From assembly GCA_963974055.1 (NCBI GenBank), contig CAXBCP010000024.1, forward strand, positions 1 through 64,000: a stretch of DNA of 64,000 nucleotides. Direction: 5' to 3'. The position numbers and the translations under genes were made by a program. The notes beneath the pieces were generated by a model. That model did no database searches and was not told where the DNA came from. It saw nothing but the letters and a program-made list of their open reading frames with translations. Numbering within the stretch: position 1 is the first letter of the stretch; the number at the start of each line of letters is the position of its first letter. This DNA is from CAXBCP01 sp963974055. GTDB taxonomy: Bacteria > Pseudomonadota > Alphaproteobacteria > MPNO01 > UBA830. This document shows, piece after piece, positions 42,193 through 50,776 of the stretch.

Positions 42193-43890
42193 ATGACCGA
42201 CAAACCACGGATCGCCCATCTTTCCGGCTCCAACGCCACGATCAGCAACAGCCCGGCACTGGTGACCAGCAACAAGGCCCGCGCCCAGTACGGCCTGCCG
42301 GCACGGCCCAACCCCGACGGCAGCCCGGCCCGGTTCGACGTCCTTCGGGCGCAGCGCCTGGCGGCCCCGGCGACGGTCTATGTCGAACAGTTCAGCGCCC
42401 ATCCGCTGGAGCGCGACGCCGCAGAGCTTTACGGCCCGCCCGACGGCTATGTCGATGCATCCGGCGCCTTCCACGCCGAGCGGCAATCCGATGCCGACAC
42501 GCCGGTCTACCGCGTGGAGCTGAGACCCGAAGACGGGCTGTATCCCCTGCCCTACATGGCGCGGCAGGCCGACGGCAGCGCGTGGGAGGACGATTGCGCC
42601 TTTCCCGGCGCGCCGGCGGCGCAGTCCCGCCAGGCCTATTACCCGGATGGATCGCGCATGTTCGAGGAAATCGACCGGTTCGGCATCGACGAATACGGCA
42701 CCGGCAACCTGATCTCGCGCCTGGCGGAAATCGATTCCTTCCGGGTGCTGCCGTCGGGCGGCTATACCAAGGGCCTTGCCGCCGCCGAGCGCACCGATAC
42801 CGGGACCGGCGATATCGAACCCGAAGTCATGGGACAGGACTTCTTCGTCTACCGGCCGGTGCACCTCGCGGTATCGCCGCCGCGCGGCCGGCTGGCGACC
42901 GTCGCCAACGACGTGCAGCATATTCTCGACAGCGGCGACTATCTCGGCGCGATCTGGACCCAGGGCAGCCCGCGGGTGGAAGAGACGCTGTACTGGCTCA
43001 ACCTTCTGCTCGACACCACGCTGCCGGTCTGCGGCAACGCCGCCCAGCGCACCCATGGCGAGATCAGCAATGACGGGCCGAAGAACCTTGTGGACTCGGT
43101 CGACTACATCACGTCGCGGGTCTGGCAGGACGGCGACGGCCGGAACCGCGCCGGCGCGGTGGTGATCCAGGAACAGCAGATCTTCGCCGCGCGCGAGGTG
43201 CAAAAGGGCGATGCGCGGCCCGGCGGCTACGTCGTCACCGGCGGCCATGGCGGGTTGCTGGGCGCGGTGCGCCACGGCCAGGCGCCGATCCTGACCTACC
43301 TGCCGGGCGCCAAACACACATACCTGTCGGACGTGAACAGGTCGAAGCTGCCGGACAGCGTGACCGGCTTCGTCCTGAAAGACGGCACGCTGACATCGCA
43401 GGACGTGCCGATCAAAGACGCCGCCGGCGACCTGATCGATACCTCCGTGCCGATGGTCACGATTATCAAGGAAGGCAATTACAGCCCCGAGACCGCCGAT
43501 AGCAGCCCGGACCGCGAGGTCGATATCATCGCCCAGACCGCAGACAACCTGGCCAACGCGCCGCTGTCCGGCTTCGTGGTCGAAGGCCAGTCGCCCTATG
43601 GGTCGATGACCAATTCGCAGCGCAACCGGCTGATGGCCAGGGCGGTCTATATGGGCATGCCGGTGGCCCGCGTCGGCCGCGGCAATAACGAGGGATTCTC
43701 CGCCCCCGCCGGGGTGTTTCTCGGCGGCGGCAACCTGACATCGACCAAGGCACGGCTGCTGCTGATCGCCTGCCTGATGAAGTTCGGCGCCCTGCCGCCC
43801 GCGGCAGACCCGGATTCCCCGACGGCGGACGAAACCGCCGCGGTGATGGAACGGCTTGCGCTATACCAGGCGGTGTTCGACACGCACTAG
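42193..43890 (+). CDS. Asparaginase-fold protein with altered catalytic residues
   Basis: The 565-residue protein resembles L-asparaginase in IWTQGSPRVEETLYWLNLLL (residues 254-273), ISNDGPKNLVDSVDYI and AAREVQKGDA. Canonical enzymes read THGTDTMEET here, so the catalytic Thr-Asp pair is Ser259-Pro260 in this protein, while the Lys equivalent (K338) is kept. The N-terminal motif is ahead of an insert of about 160 residues, making it far longer than the usual 330. It probably acts on a different amide or lactone, or binds without hydrolysis. It sits 22 bases after the SDR pair, before a TTT-type solute receptor. An AGGA precedes the ATG. Confidence 0.8.
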   Translation: MTDKPRIAHLSGSNATISNSPALVTSNKARAQYGLPARPNPDGSPARFDVLRAQRLAAPATVYVEQFSAHPLERDAAELYGPPDGYVDASGAFHAERQSDADTPVYRVELRPEDGLYPLPYMARQADGSAWEDDCAFPGAPAAQSRQAYYPDGSRMFEEIDRFGIDEYGTGNLISRLAEIDSFRVLPSGGYTKGLAAAERTDTGTGDIEPEVMGQDFFVYRPVHLAVSPPRGRLATVANDVQHILDSGDYLGAIWTQGSPRVEETLYWLNLLLDTTLPVCGNAAQRTHGEISNDGPKNLVDSVDYITSRVWQDGDGRNRAGAVVIQEQQIFAAREVQKGDARPGGYVVTGGHGGLLGAVRHGQAPILTYLPGAKHTYLSDVNRSKLPDSVTGFVLKDGTLTSQDVPIKDAAGDLIDTSVPMVTIIKEGNYSPETADSSPDREVDIIAQTADNLANAPLSGFVVEGQSPYGSMTNSQRNRLMARAVYMGMPVARVGRGNNEGFSAPAGVFLGGGNLTSTKARLLLIACLMKFGALPPAADPDSPTADETAAVMERLALYQAVFDTH

Positions 43891-44005
43891 TATCGGTCAC
43901 CCGCACTCCGCTGCTGGCGCTGCCCGTCATAATATCTTAGGCTTTCTCCGTCGTCTTCGAGACGCAAACAACGCTGCAAACAATGCAGCAAACGGAGGAA
44001 ACACC

Positions 44006-45025
44006 ATGCGAAAACTAGGATTTCTGGTCGGGTCGGCGGCACTTGCCGCGACCGCGATGCTGACAACGACATCTGCAAACGCCGCGGATCCCTATTTCAA
44101 GGGCAAAACCATCACATTCGTCGTCGGGTTCGGCGCGGGCGGCGGTTATGACGCCTATGCACGTATGCTGGCCCCCCATTTCGAACGCGAGCTCGGCGCC
44201 GATGTCGTCGTCGTCAACAAGCCGGGCGCCGGCGGGATGAGCGCGCTGAACCGGCTGTACAGCGCGCCGGCGGATCCGCTGCAGATGACGATTGTCAACG
44301 GCACCGGCGCAGGGCTGCAGCAGTTACTGGGGATGAAGGCCGCCAAGTTCGACCTGACGAAGCTCCCGATTCTCGGCATCATCGACCATGCAAGGTGGAT
44401 ATGGCTGGCCAAAAACGATTCGAAGTTCTCCAGCCCCGCCGAAGCAATGAAAAGCACCAACGTCATCAACTGGGCGGGATACGGCAAGATTTCCGGTATT
44501 TCCGACGGGGCGGAGATGACCTGTCATGCGCTCGCGATGAAATGCAAAGTGGTCATCGGCTACAAGGGCAGCCGGGCGGCGGCGCTCGCGCTCGCGCAGG
44601 GAGAAATGGATTCTCTCTATGTCTCCGAAACGTCGGCCTATAAATACGTGCAGGCAAAGAATGCCAAGGCGGTCGCGACCATGAACCGCAAACGGTCGAT
44701 CCTGTTTCCCGATCTGCCGACCATCTTTGAATCGGTCAAACTGACCAAGGACCAGGAATGGTGGATCGACTACCGGTCGACCGTCGAAAGCCTCGGCCGG
44801 ATGCTGGTCGTCGCGCCGTCCACCCCGGCCGCCGTGGTCGCAAAGATGCGCGCCGCCACCGACCGGATTCTGAGCGATCCCAAGATCGTCGCCGAAGGCG
44901 CCAAGAAAAAACGCTACATCAAGTACATCCCCGCTGCGGAGGCTGCGAAGATGGTCCAGACCGTCATCAACAGCGTCAACGACAAGCAGAAAGCCGAAAT
45001 CAGCAAGGTCGTTCTCGGCAAATAA
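44006..45025 (+). CDS. Tripartite tricarboxylate transporter (TTT)-type substrate-binding protein
   Basis: The ATG at 44006 follows CGGAGG and gives 339 residues with a signal peptide (LGFLVGSAALAATAML...ANAAD). The mature start KGKTITFVVGFGAGGGYDAY and NKPGAGGMSALNRL are typical of Bug/TctC-type periplasmic receptors. No TctA/TctB membrane subunits follow; instead a TauE/SafE exporter is next, so the receptor either uses distant partners or acts in sensing. Confidence 0.87.
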   Translation: MRKLGFLVGSAALAATAMLTTTSANAADPYFKGKTITFVVGFGAGGGYDAYARMLAPHFERELGADVVVVNKPGAGGMSALNRLYSAPADPLQMTIVNGTGAGLQQLLGMKAAKFDLTKLPILGIIDHARWIWLAKNDSKFSSPAEAMKSTNVINWAGYGKISGISDGAEMTCHALAMKCKVVIGYKGSRAAALALAQGEMDSLYVSETSAYKYVQAKNAKAVATMNRKRSILFPDLPTIFESVKLTKDQEWWIDYRSTVESLGRMLVVAPSTPAAVVAKMRAATDRILSDPKIVAEGAKKKRYIKYIPAAEAAKMVQTVINSVNDKQKAEISKVVLGK

Positions 45026-45040
45026 CGGAGCGTATCGTAA

Positions 45041-45078
45041 CGACGGCCGGGGAAGACCGCCCCGGCCGTCGGTATTTT
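45041..45078 (+). terminator. Hairpin after the binding-protein gene
   Basis: CGACGGCCGGGG pairs with CCCCGGCCGTCG around an 8-base loop and is followed by GTATTTT. The T-run is weak, so it may only attenuate transcription into the TauE/SafE gene. Confidence 0.6.
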
Positions 45079-45129
45079 CAGACAAAACCGCTGGCCCTTC
45101 GCGGGCACAGCGGCGGATAATTCCTCCCC

Positions 45130-45867
45130 ATGGACCCCACCCTTCTCGCGATTGCCTGCGGCGCGTTTTTCTTCGCGGCATTTTCCAAGGGCATCACCGG
45201 CATGGGGTTTGCAACCACCTGTCTGCCGATCATCGCGCTGGCCATGGGGCTGGAGGTCGCGCTGCCGCTGGTGCTGGTGCCGTCGGTCGCCAGCAACATT
45301 ATCGTCCAGGTCGAGGCGGGGCATTTCCGCGAATCCATTCGCCGGTTCTGGCCGATGCTGATCGCCGGCATGCTCGGCGTCGTCATCGGGCTGGTCCTGC
45401 TGACCTGGATGGAAGCACGGGCGGCGGGCGCGGCGCTGGGCGTCGTGCTGATCGTCTACGGCCTGTTCGCCCTGAAAACGCCGAACCTGACATTACCGCC
45501 CCGCTATGAGAAACCGCTCGGCCCGGTAACCGGTTTCGCCACCGGCATTATTAACGGCCTGACGGGATCGCAGCTGATGCCCGTCCTGCCCTATCTGATG
45601 GCGCTGCATCTCGACCGCGAACGGTTCGTGCAGGCCATCAACTGCTCGTTCACCGCGTCCAGCATCGTGATGGCCGTCGGCCTGTCGAAAATCGGCCTGA
45701 TGACTACGGAGACGGCCCTGGTCTCGGCCATCGGCATAGCTCCCGTCTGGATCGGCCTGAAGCTCGGCGGCAATATCCGCCGCCGCCTGACGCCGGAGAT
45801 TTTCCGCAAACTGGTCATCTACATGCTGATGGCGTCCGGCGTATTACTGCTTATTCGCGCAGTTTGA
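45130..45867 (+). CDS. TauE/SafE-family anion exporter
   Basis: The 245-residue protein has about eight helices in two repeats: FFFAAFSKGITGMGFATTCL and GFATGIINGLTGSQLMPVLPY carry the Gly-rich repeat motifs. Family members export sulfite, sulfoacetate or other organic anions. Following the SDR/asparaginase-like/TTT-receptor genes, it may release an anionic end product. The link is positional only. Confidence 0.88.
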   Translation: MDPTLLAIACGAFFFAAFSKGITGMGFATTCLPIIALAMGLEVALPLVLVPSVASNIIVQVEAGHFRESIRRFWPMLIAGMLGVVIGLVLLTWMEARAAGAALGVVLIVYGLFALKTPNLTLPPRYEKPLGPVTGFATGIINGLTGSQLMPVLPYLMALHLDRERFVQAINCSFTASSIVMAVGLSKIGLMTTETALVSAIGIAPVWIGLKLGGNIRRRLTPEIFRKLVIYMLMASGVLLLIRAV

Positions 45868-45883
45868 TCCGGCGCCGCGGAAA

Positions 45884-47410
45884 TCAGGCTTCCGGCGTCA
45901 TCAGTGAAATGCCGAGACGGGCGCGGCGGGTCAGCCAGGGGCTGGGGCGGTACCGCGGGTCGCCGTAGAAGGCGTGCATCGCCGTCAGGATCGCGTGAAT
46001 TTTCGCCGCGCCGACGCTGTCGCCGAATTCAAGCGGCCCCTGCGGGTAGGCGAGGCCGAGACGGACGGCCTTGTTGATGTCTTCCGGCGTCGCGATACGC
46101 ATCTGCGCGATTTCCGACGCGATATTGACGATGGTCGCGATCGTGCGCTGGGCGATAAAGCCGGGACTGTCGTGGATTACCGTGACCGCGCCGCCGTCGG
46201 CGGCCAGTACGGCATGGGCAAGGTCGCGCACGCCCGTATCGGTGACGCTGGTGGTCATCAGGGTCCGCCGCCCGTCGAGACCGAACAGGGTATCGACCGC
46301 GATCGTGCGTTCGGCCTCGATGCCGAGATCTATCGCCGTCATCGTCGCATCGCGGCCCAGCGGCGCGACCATGCAGATCGCGCGGGCGGACGGCTTGTCG
46401 CCGGTCTCGATTTCGACCTTGCCCTTCAGGAACTCGGCCAGGATTGTCGCACCGTCATGGCCCTGCCCGCCGATCCAGACGGCGTCCGGCAGGTCGGTCG
46501 GCGCGGCGGCAACCTTCGGAGCGATCTTCTTGTTGTCCTCATAGGCGTAGAAACCCTTGCCGGTCTTGCGGCCGAGCAGGCCCGCAGCCATGCGGTTGCG
46601 AATAAAGGCCTGCGGCTTGAAACGCTGTTCCTGGTAAAACTGCTCGTAGATCGATTCCATGACGACGCCGGACACGTCGAGCCCGGTCGTATCCATCAGC
46701 TCGAACGGCCCCATGCGGAACGCGGCGCCGCCTTCACGGAGCACGTCGTCGACCTGGTGCGCCTCGGCGATCCCTTCGGCAAGAATGCGCACCCCTTCGG
46801 TATACAGCCCGCGCCCGGCGTGATTGACGAGAAATCCGGGCGTGTCCTGGGTGCGAACCGGATCGTGCCCGCATTTGCGGGCGATCGCATCGAGCTTGTC
46901 GGCAACCCAGGGCGCGGTCAGCTGACCGTCGACGACCTCGACCACTTTCAGCAGCGGCACGGGATTGAAAAAATGAAATCCCGCAACCCGTTCGGGTTTT
47001 GCACAGCCGGCGGCGATCTGGGTCACGGACAGCGACGACGTGTTGGAGGCAAGGATCGCATCTTCGGCGACGAGACCTTCAAGCTCGCTGAAGACCTTTC
47101 GCTTCACGTCCAGGTTCTCGACGATCGCCTCGACGACCATGCCGCAATCCGCGAGATCGGCAAGCGAATCCACGATTTCCAGACGTCCGTTGGCGATGGC
47201 CGCGGCGTCTTCCGACATCTGCCCCTTTTCGGCGGCGCGGTTGATCATGCGCGCGATGAATTCCTGCGCCTTGTCCGCCGCACCGTCCTGCGCGTCGAAC
47301 ATCTTGACCGTGAATCCGCCGATGACTGCGATCTGGGCGATGCCGCGGCCCATTGTGCCGGTGCCGATGACACCGATAACGAATTTGGATGAATTGACGT
47401 CCTGCGCCAT
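45884..47410 (-). CDS. 3-hydroxyacyl-CoA dehydrogenase (PaaH-like)
   Basis: The 508-residue protein has an NAD-binding domain (VIGVIGTGTMGRGIAQIAVIG), NTSSLSVTQIA, HFFNPVPLLKVVEVVDG with the catalytic His, and DTPGFLVNHAGRGLYTEGVR. A second 3HCDH C-terminal domain (DSPGFIAQRTIATIVNIASE, KAVRLGLAYPQGPLEFGD) follows, as in PaaH/PaaC. It oxidises 3-hydroxyadipyl-CoA or similar. A nitronate monooxygenase-like and an enoyl-CoA hydratase gene lie just upstream in the same direction. Confidence 0.94.
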   Translation of the reverse strand: MAQDVNSSKFVIGVIGTGTMGRGIAQIAVIGGFTVKMFDAQDGAADKAQEFIARMINRAAEKGQMSEDAAAIANGRLEIVDSLADLADCGMVVEAIVENLDVKRKVFSELEGLVAEDAILASNTSSLSVTQIAAGCAKPERVAGFHFFNPVPLLKVVEVVDGQLTAPWVADKLDAIARKCGHDPVRTQDTPGFLVNHAGRGLYTEGVRILAEGIAEAHQVDDVLREGGAAFRMGPFELMDTTGLDVSGVVMESIYEQFYQEQRFKPQAFIRNRMAAGLLGRKTGKGFYAYEDNKKIAPKVAAAPTDLPDAVWIGGQGHDGATILAEFLKGKVEIETGDKPSARAICMVAPLGRDATMTAIDLGIEAERTIAVDTLFGLDGRRTLMTTSVTDTGVRDLAHAVLAADGGAVTVIHDSPGFIAQRTIATIVNIASEIAQMRIATPEDINKAVRLGLAYPQGPLEFGDSVGAAKIHAILTAMHAFYGDPRYRPSPWLTRRARLGISLMTPEA

Positions 47411-47423
47411 GAGCTGGTCCTTT

Positions 47424-48407
47424 TTAAAGTCTGTTCAACCGGTCGCGCACTGCGGCCGCTTCGGCAACGATGCCGTCGATGATGGATTCGGCGGATTCGA
47501 TTTCGCCGGCAAAGGCAACCGACTGTCCGATGGACGCCGTGCCCTTGGTCCAGTCGCCGTCTTCATAGGCTTCTTTCTGCAGCGTACCCTGCACATGCGG
47601 CCGGTACGCTTCGTAATCGGTGATTCCCTCGGCTTCGAGTTCCAGCACACGGGCGGCGGAGTCGTTCTTCAGCACGCGCGAACTGTCGCCGAAGATATTC
47701 ATGATCAGGCTTGTATCGCCGGCGTCGAGCCCGGCCAGATGCTTCTTGTAATTCGGGTGCGCCCAGATTTCCTCCGATACGATCATCCGTGTCGCCAGCA
47801 GCATGCCGTCGGCCCCGAGCGCGAGACACGCCATCAGCTGGCGCCCGGTCCCCATGCCACCTGCCAGCACCACGGGGATATCGAGCGCCTGCGGCACGGT
47901 GGCGCCCTGAACCATGGTCCCGATCAGGTCCCGTCCCGGGTGTCCGCCCGCTTCCGCCCCGAGGATCGTGATCGCATCGACACCGGCATTCTGCGCCGAC
48001 ACGGCGTGGCGCAGGGTCGTGCATTTGTGGATGACCTTGATGCCCGCATCCCTGATGCGCGGCAGAAACATTTTCGGCGAAAACCCGGCGGTTTCCAGGA
48101 ATTTCACGTTTTCGTCGATGGCGATTTCGAGAAACGTTTCCAGCAACCGGTTGGCTTCGGGCCGGGCCGAAATATACAGGTTCACGCCGAACGGCCTGCC
48201 GTCGGACAGATCATGCGCCATGCGGATCTGTTCGCGGAAATCCTCCGGCGTCGGGAACGACCGCGGCGTGATGAACCCGATCCCGCCGGCGCGCGCGACG
48301 GCGCTGACATATTTGGCGTCGGCAAGCCACATCATGCCGCCGCAGACCAGCGGATGCTCGATCCCGAAAAGATCGGTGATACGGGTGCGGAAGGTCTGCG
48401 GGGTCAT
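47424..48407 (-). CDS. Nitronate monooxygenase-like FMN oxidoreductase
   Basis: The 327-residue TIM-barrel flavoprotein has FGIEHPLVCGGMMWLADAKY at the N-terminus, FGVNLYIS, HKCTTLRHAVSAQNAGVDAI, AEAGGHPGRD and LAGGMGTGRQLMACLALGAD, the FMN-binding pattern of NMO/2-nitropropane dioxygenase. Class I catalytic His appears in AGGHPG. Many relatives are enoyl reductase-like or quinone reductases. It is 13 bases from PaaH and 6 bases from the hydratase, so a role in acyl-CoA metabolism is possible. Confidence 0.9.
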   Translation of the reverse strand: MTPQTFRTRITDLFGIEHPLVCGGMMWLADAKYVSAVARAGGIGFITPRSFPTPEDFREQIRMAHDLSDGRPFGVNLYISARPEANRLLETFLEIAIDENVKFLETAGFSPKMFLPRIRDAGIKVIHKCTTLRHAVSAQNAGVDAITILGAEAGGHPGRDLIGTMVQGATVPQALDIPVVLAGGMGTGRQLMACLALGADGMLLATRMIVSEEIWAHPNYKKHLAGLDAGDTSLIMNIFGDSSRVLKNDSAARVLELEAEGITDYEAYRPHVQGTLQKEAYEDGDWTKGTASIGQSVAFAGEIESAESIIDGIVAEAAAVRDRLNRL

Positions 48408-48413
48408 GAATCC

Positions 48414-49184
48414 CTACTTCCGGAAAACCGGCGCCCGTTTCTCCATAAAGGCGGAGAACCCTTCCTGGAATTCGCCGGCGCCGAAACAGCCTGCCTGGGC
48501 CAGCGCCTCCATTTCGAGCGCTTCTTCCAGCTTGACCGGCGCAAGCCCGAGCTGCTGTTTCGCGATGGCAAAAGCGAAGGGCGGCATCGCCGCGAGGGTC
48601 AGCGCACGTTCGATCGCGGTCTCTTCCGCCTTGCCCTCGGCGACCAGTTCGTCGGCAAGACCCATTCCGACGGCGTCCGGCGCCTTGACCATTTTCGCAT
48701 AGAGCAATAACTGGCGCGCCTTCGCCCCGCCGGCGCGGCGCGGCAGCGTATGCAGAATGCCGTAATCCGGGATCAGGCCGACCTTGAAAAACGGAAAGCC
48801 GATGGTGCCGCCTTCGGCGATCACCGCGGTGTCGCCCAGCATCGCAAGCCCGGCCCCGGCGCCGACCGCAAAACCTTCGATGGCGGTGACGACCGGCTTT
48901 TCGGCCTCGGCGATCATGCGGACGATACGGTGATTGGCCTTCATCCGGGCGCGCGCACCTTTGGAATCGAGGCCTTCCATGCTGGCGATGTCGCCGCCCG
49001 CGCAGAAATGCCCTCCTTCGCCGGTGATCAGGACGGCGTGAACCGCGTCGTCGGCCAAAAGCCGGGGAAGTTCCGCAATCAGGGTGTTCCGCACATCGTC
49101 GTTCAGCGCGTTGCGCTTGTCCGGGCGGTTGATCGCGACGCGGCCGATCCCGTCGGCGCGGCGTTCAATGTTCACGACTGCCAT
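48414..49184 (-). CDS. Enoyl-CoA hydratase/isomerase
   Basis: The 256-residue crotonase-fold protein has RPDKRNALND, the oxyanion-hole segment GEGGHFCAGGDIASMEG, and AIEGFAVGAGAGLAMLGDTA. The catalytic Glu pair is not obvious, as position 2 lies in GGTIGFPFFKVGLIPDYG, so the enzyme could be an isomerase or another crotonase. It is upstream of the NMO-like and PaaH-like genes with tight spacing. AGGGATG precedes the ATG at 49184. Confidence 0.92.
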   Translation of the reverse strand: MAVVNIERRADGIGRVAINRPDKRNALNDDVRNTLIAELPRLLADDAVHAVLITGEGGHFCAGGDIASMEGLDSKGARARMKANHRIVRMIAEAEKPVVTAIEGFAVGAGAGLAMLGDTAVIAEGGTIGFPFFKVGLIPDYGILHTLPRRAGGAKARQLLLYAKMVKAPDAVGMGLADELVAEGKAEETAIERALTLAAMPPFAFAIAKQQLGLAPVKLEEALEMEALAQAGCFGAGEFQEGFSAFMEKRAPVFRK

Positions 49185-49241
49185 CTGTGCATCCCTGTTG
49201 TTCCGAGAAGTCCCTCGGGCCGCAATATTGCCGTTTTGAAA

Positions 49242-49649
49242 TCAGTCGGCAAGGCGAACGAGATGCGCCGCACAGCCGCGGCAGTCCGAACTGCCGAATC
49301 CGGCGACCGGCACCGTCGCACCCGCTTCCAGAAGCGCCGCGACCAGATCGCATTCCCGTCCGCCGGGATAGGTTTTCACATCGACACATTCGGCGCGTGC
49401 CGACAGATGATCGATATGCCAGTGCGGTTTCTTGTCGGCCCGCAGGTGCCGTGCCACCCGGGCGCGGATGCCGCCGGGACCGAACGCACTGCCGGCATAA
49501 ACGTACGCCCCGGGAGGGAGCGCCGGCGAATTCAGCCGGGCGACGGGGAGCGTAAGCGGTTTTTCCAGCCGGAATGTCAGGGCATAGGCGCCCGGCCCGG
49601 CCGGAAGCAGGTCCGACGGCAAGTCCGGACTTCCGTGGGCCGCAATCAC
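49242..49649 (-). CDS. GIY-YIG nuclease family protein (DUF123)
   Basis: The GTG at 49649 overlaps the stop of the lipoate ligase gene (GTGA) and gives 135 residues. LPPGAYVYAGSAFGPGGIRA is the GIY-YIG core in its DUF123 form, followed by RVARHLRADKKPHWHIDHLS and Cys-rich ends (GGRECDLV, GFGSSDCRGCAAHL). Family function is not well established; nuclease or sugar/nucleic acid-related roles are proposed. The overlap with a metabolic operon is odd. Confidence 0.88.
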   Translation of the reverse strand: MIAAHGSPDLPSDLLPAGPGAYALTFRLEKPLTLPVARLNSPALPPGAYVYAGSAFGPGGIRARVARHLRADKKPHWHIDHLSARAECVDVKTYPGGRECDLVAALLEAGATVPVAGFGSSDCRGCAAHLVRLAD

Positions 49650-50755
49650 CCCGCCGGCTTCTGGTCCGCCAGCGCCTTGACGAAGGCCGACATCAGGTCG
49701 TCGGTCTCGACGCTCGCGAATTCGACGTCGTCGCGCTCCATAAACGCCGTGACCCGGGCGCGAAGGTCGGCTTCGCTGGCGGGACAGCCCGCAAGCGCGT
49801 CTTCCAGCCAGCCGACGGAATCGATCGGGCGCGGATGCCAGTCCCCGTTGAGGATGGCGTGCAGCACCGCGCCGTCGCGGACCACCAGCGTTGCCCACAG
49901 CATGCCGCCGACCGCCTTGTGACGGCCGCGTCCGACGGTATCGCCGGCCCCGACAAGATCGCCGAAGCGCACTTTCTCGCTTTTGCCGTACAGCCAGGTG
50001 TCGTTGTCGTATTCGGCACGGAATTCTTCGGCATAGCCGCGCTCGGCATCGGTCAGTTCGCCGGGTTCGAGCACCACGTCGCTGAAGGCATGCGCCACCG
50101 CAGCGCGGGCCATGCTTTCGAGATCGCCGGCCATGATTTCCCGCCCGGCTTCGCGTTCAAGACAGGTAAACCGGGACTGCAGGTCCTTGTGCACCTTGTC
50201 CTGCACTTTTTCGGGCGGCATCGGCATCGCGGTGCCTGCGATTTCGGTGTTCATTTCCTTCACGTTGACGACGAAGCGGAACGTCATCACGCCGTTTTCG
50301 ATTTTGAGCGAGGTCGGCACCAGCTTGCGGCCCTCGACCTGCACGTCGTTGAGCGGCCGGTATTCGGCGGGAAAGCCGAACTGGTCGCTCAGCGTTTCGG
50401 CGAAGGCGGTCAGGATTTTGGGGAACGCCTCTGTCGTGGTTTCGGGCACGTCCGGGTGCGACGTCGGCACGAAATAGACCATGAACGCGGACCCGGTGCC
50501 GGTATAGATAGCGCCGCCGCCGTTCACCCGGCGGCGGAAATCGATATCGTTGTCGCGGCAGAAATCCAGGTTGAGCACCTGTTCCGGGTCTTCGTTGACG
50601 CCGATGGTGATCGAATCGCGGTCGAACACGTTGAGGAAGATCGTCGGCGGCGCATCGCCGTTCACGACCGCTTTTTCCACGGCGGGGGAAACGGACACCG
50701 AAAAATCGGCATAGGAATTTCTGTCGACGATCAGCCGCCATGCGTTTTCGGTCAT
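49646..50755 (-). CDS. Lipoate-protein ligase A-like protein
   Basis: The ATG at 50755 follows GGATGGA and gives 369 residues; a TTG at 50764 is less likely. RRRVNGGGAIYTGTGSAFMV is the lipoate-binding loop and VQVEGRKLVPTSLK carries the expected catalytic Lys. The C-terminal accessory domain (RFGDLVGAGDTVGRGRHKAV, ending AFVKALADQ) is present, so it is full length. It attaches lipoate or octanoate to E2/GcvH-type domains. It is cotranscribed with a PaaK-like ligase, a ThDP enzyme and a GIY-YIG protein, an unusual setting. Confidence 0.88.
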   Translation of the reverse strand: MTENAWRLIVDRNSYADFSVSVSPAVEKAVVNGDAPPTIFLNVFDRDSITIGVNEDPEQVLNLDFCRDNDIDFRRRVNGGGAIYTGTGSAFMVYFVPTSHPDVPETTTEAFPKILTAFAETLSDQFGFPAEYRPLNDVQVEGRKLVPTSLKIENGVMTFRFVVNVKEMNTEIAGTAMPMPPEKVQDKVHKDLQSRFTCLEREAGREIMAGDLESMARAAVAHAFSDVVLEPGELTDAERGYAEEFRAEYDNDTWLYGKSEKVRFGDLVGAGDTVGRGRHKAVGGMLWATLVVRDGAVLHAILNGDWHPRPIDSVGWLEDALAGCPASEADLRARVTAFMERDDVEFASVETDDLMSAFVKALADQKPAG

Positions 50756-50776
50756 TGAATACAATCCATCCTGAAT

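Noticed and set aside
43968..43984. Small inverted repeat GCTGC...GCAGC before the TTT receptor gene as a riboswitch
   Set aside because: The stem is only 5 bp and no known riboswitch core is visible; it may be a chance repeat.
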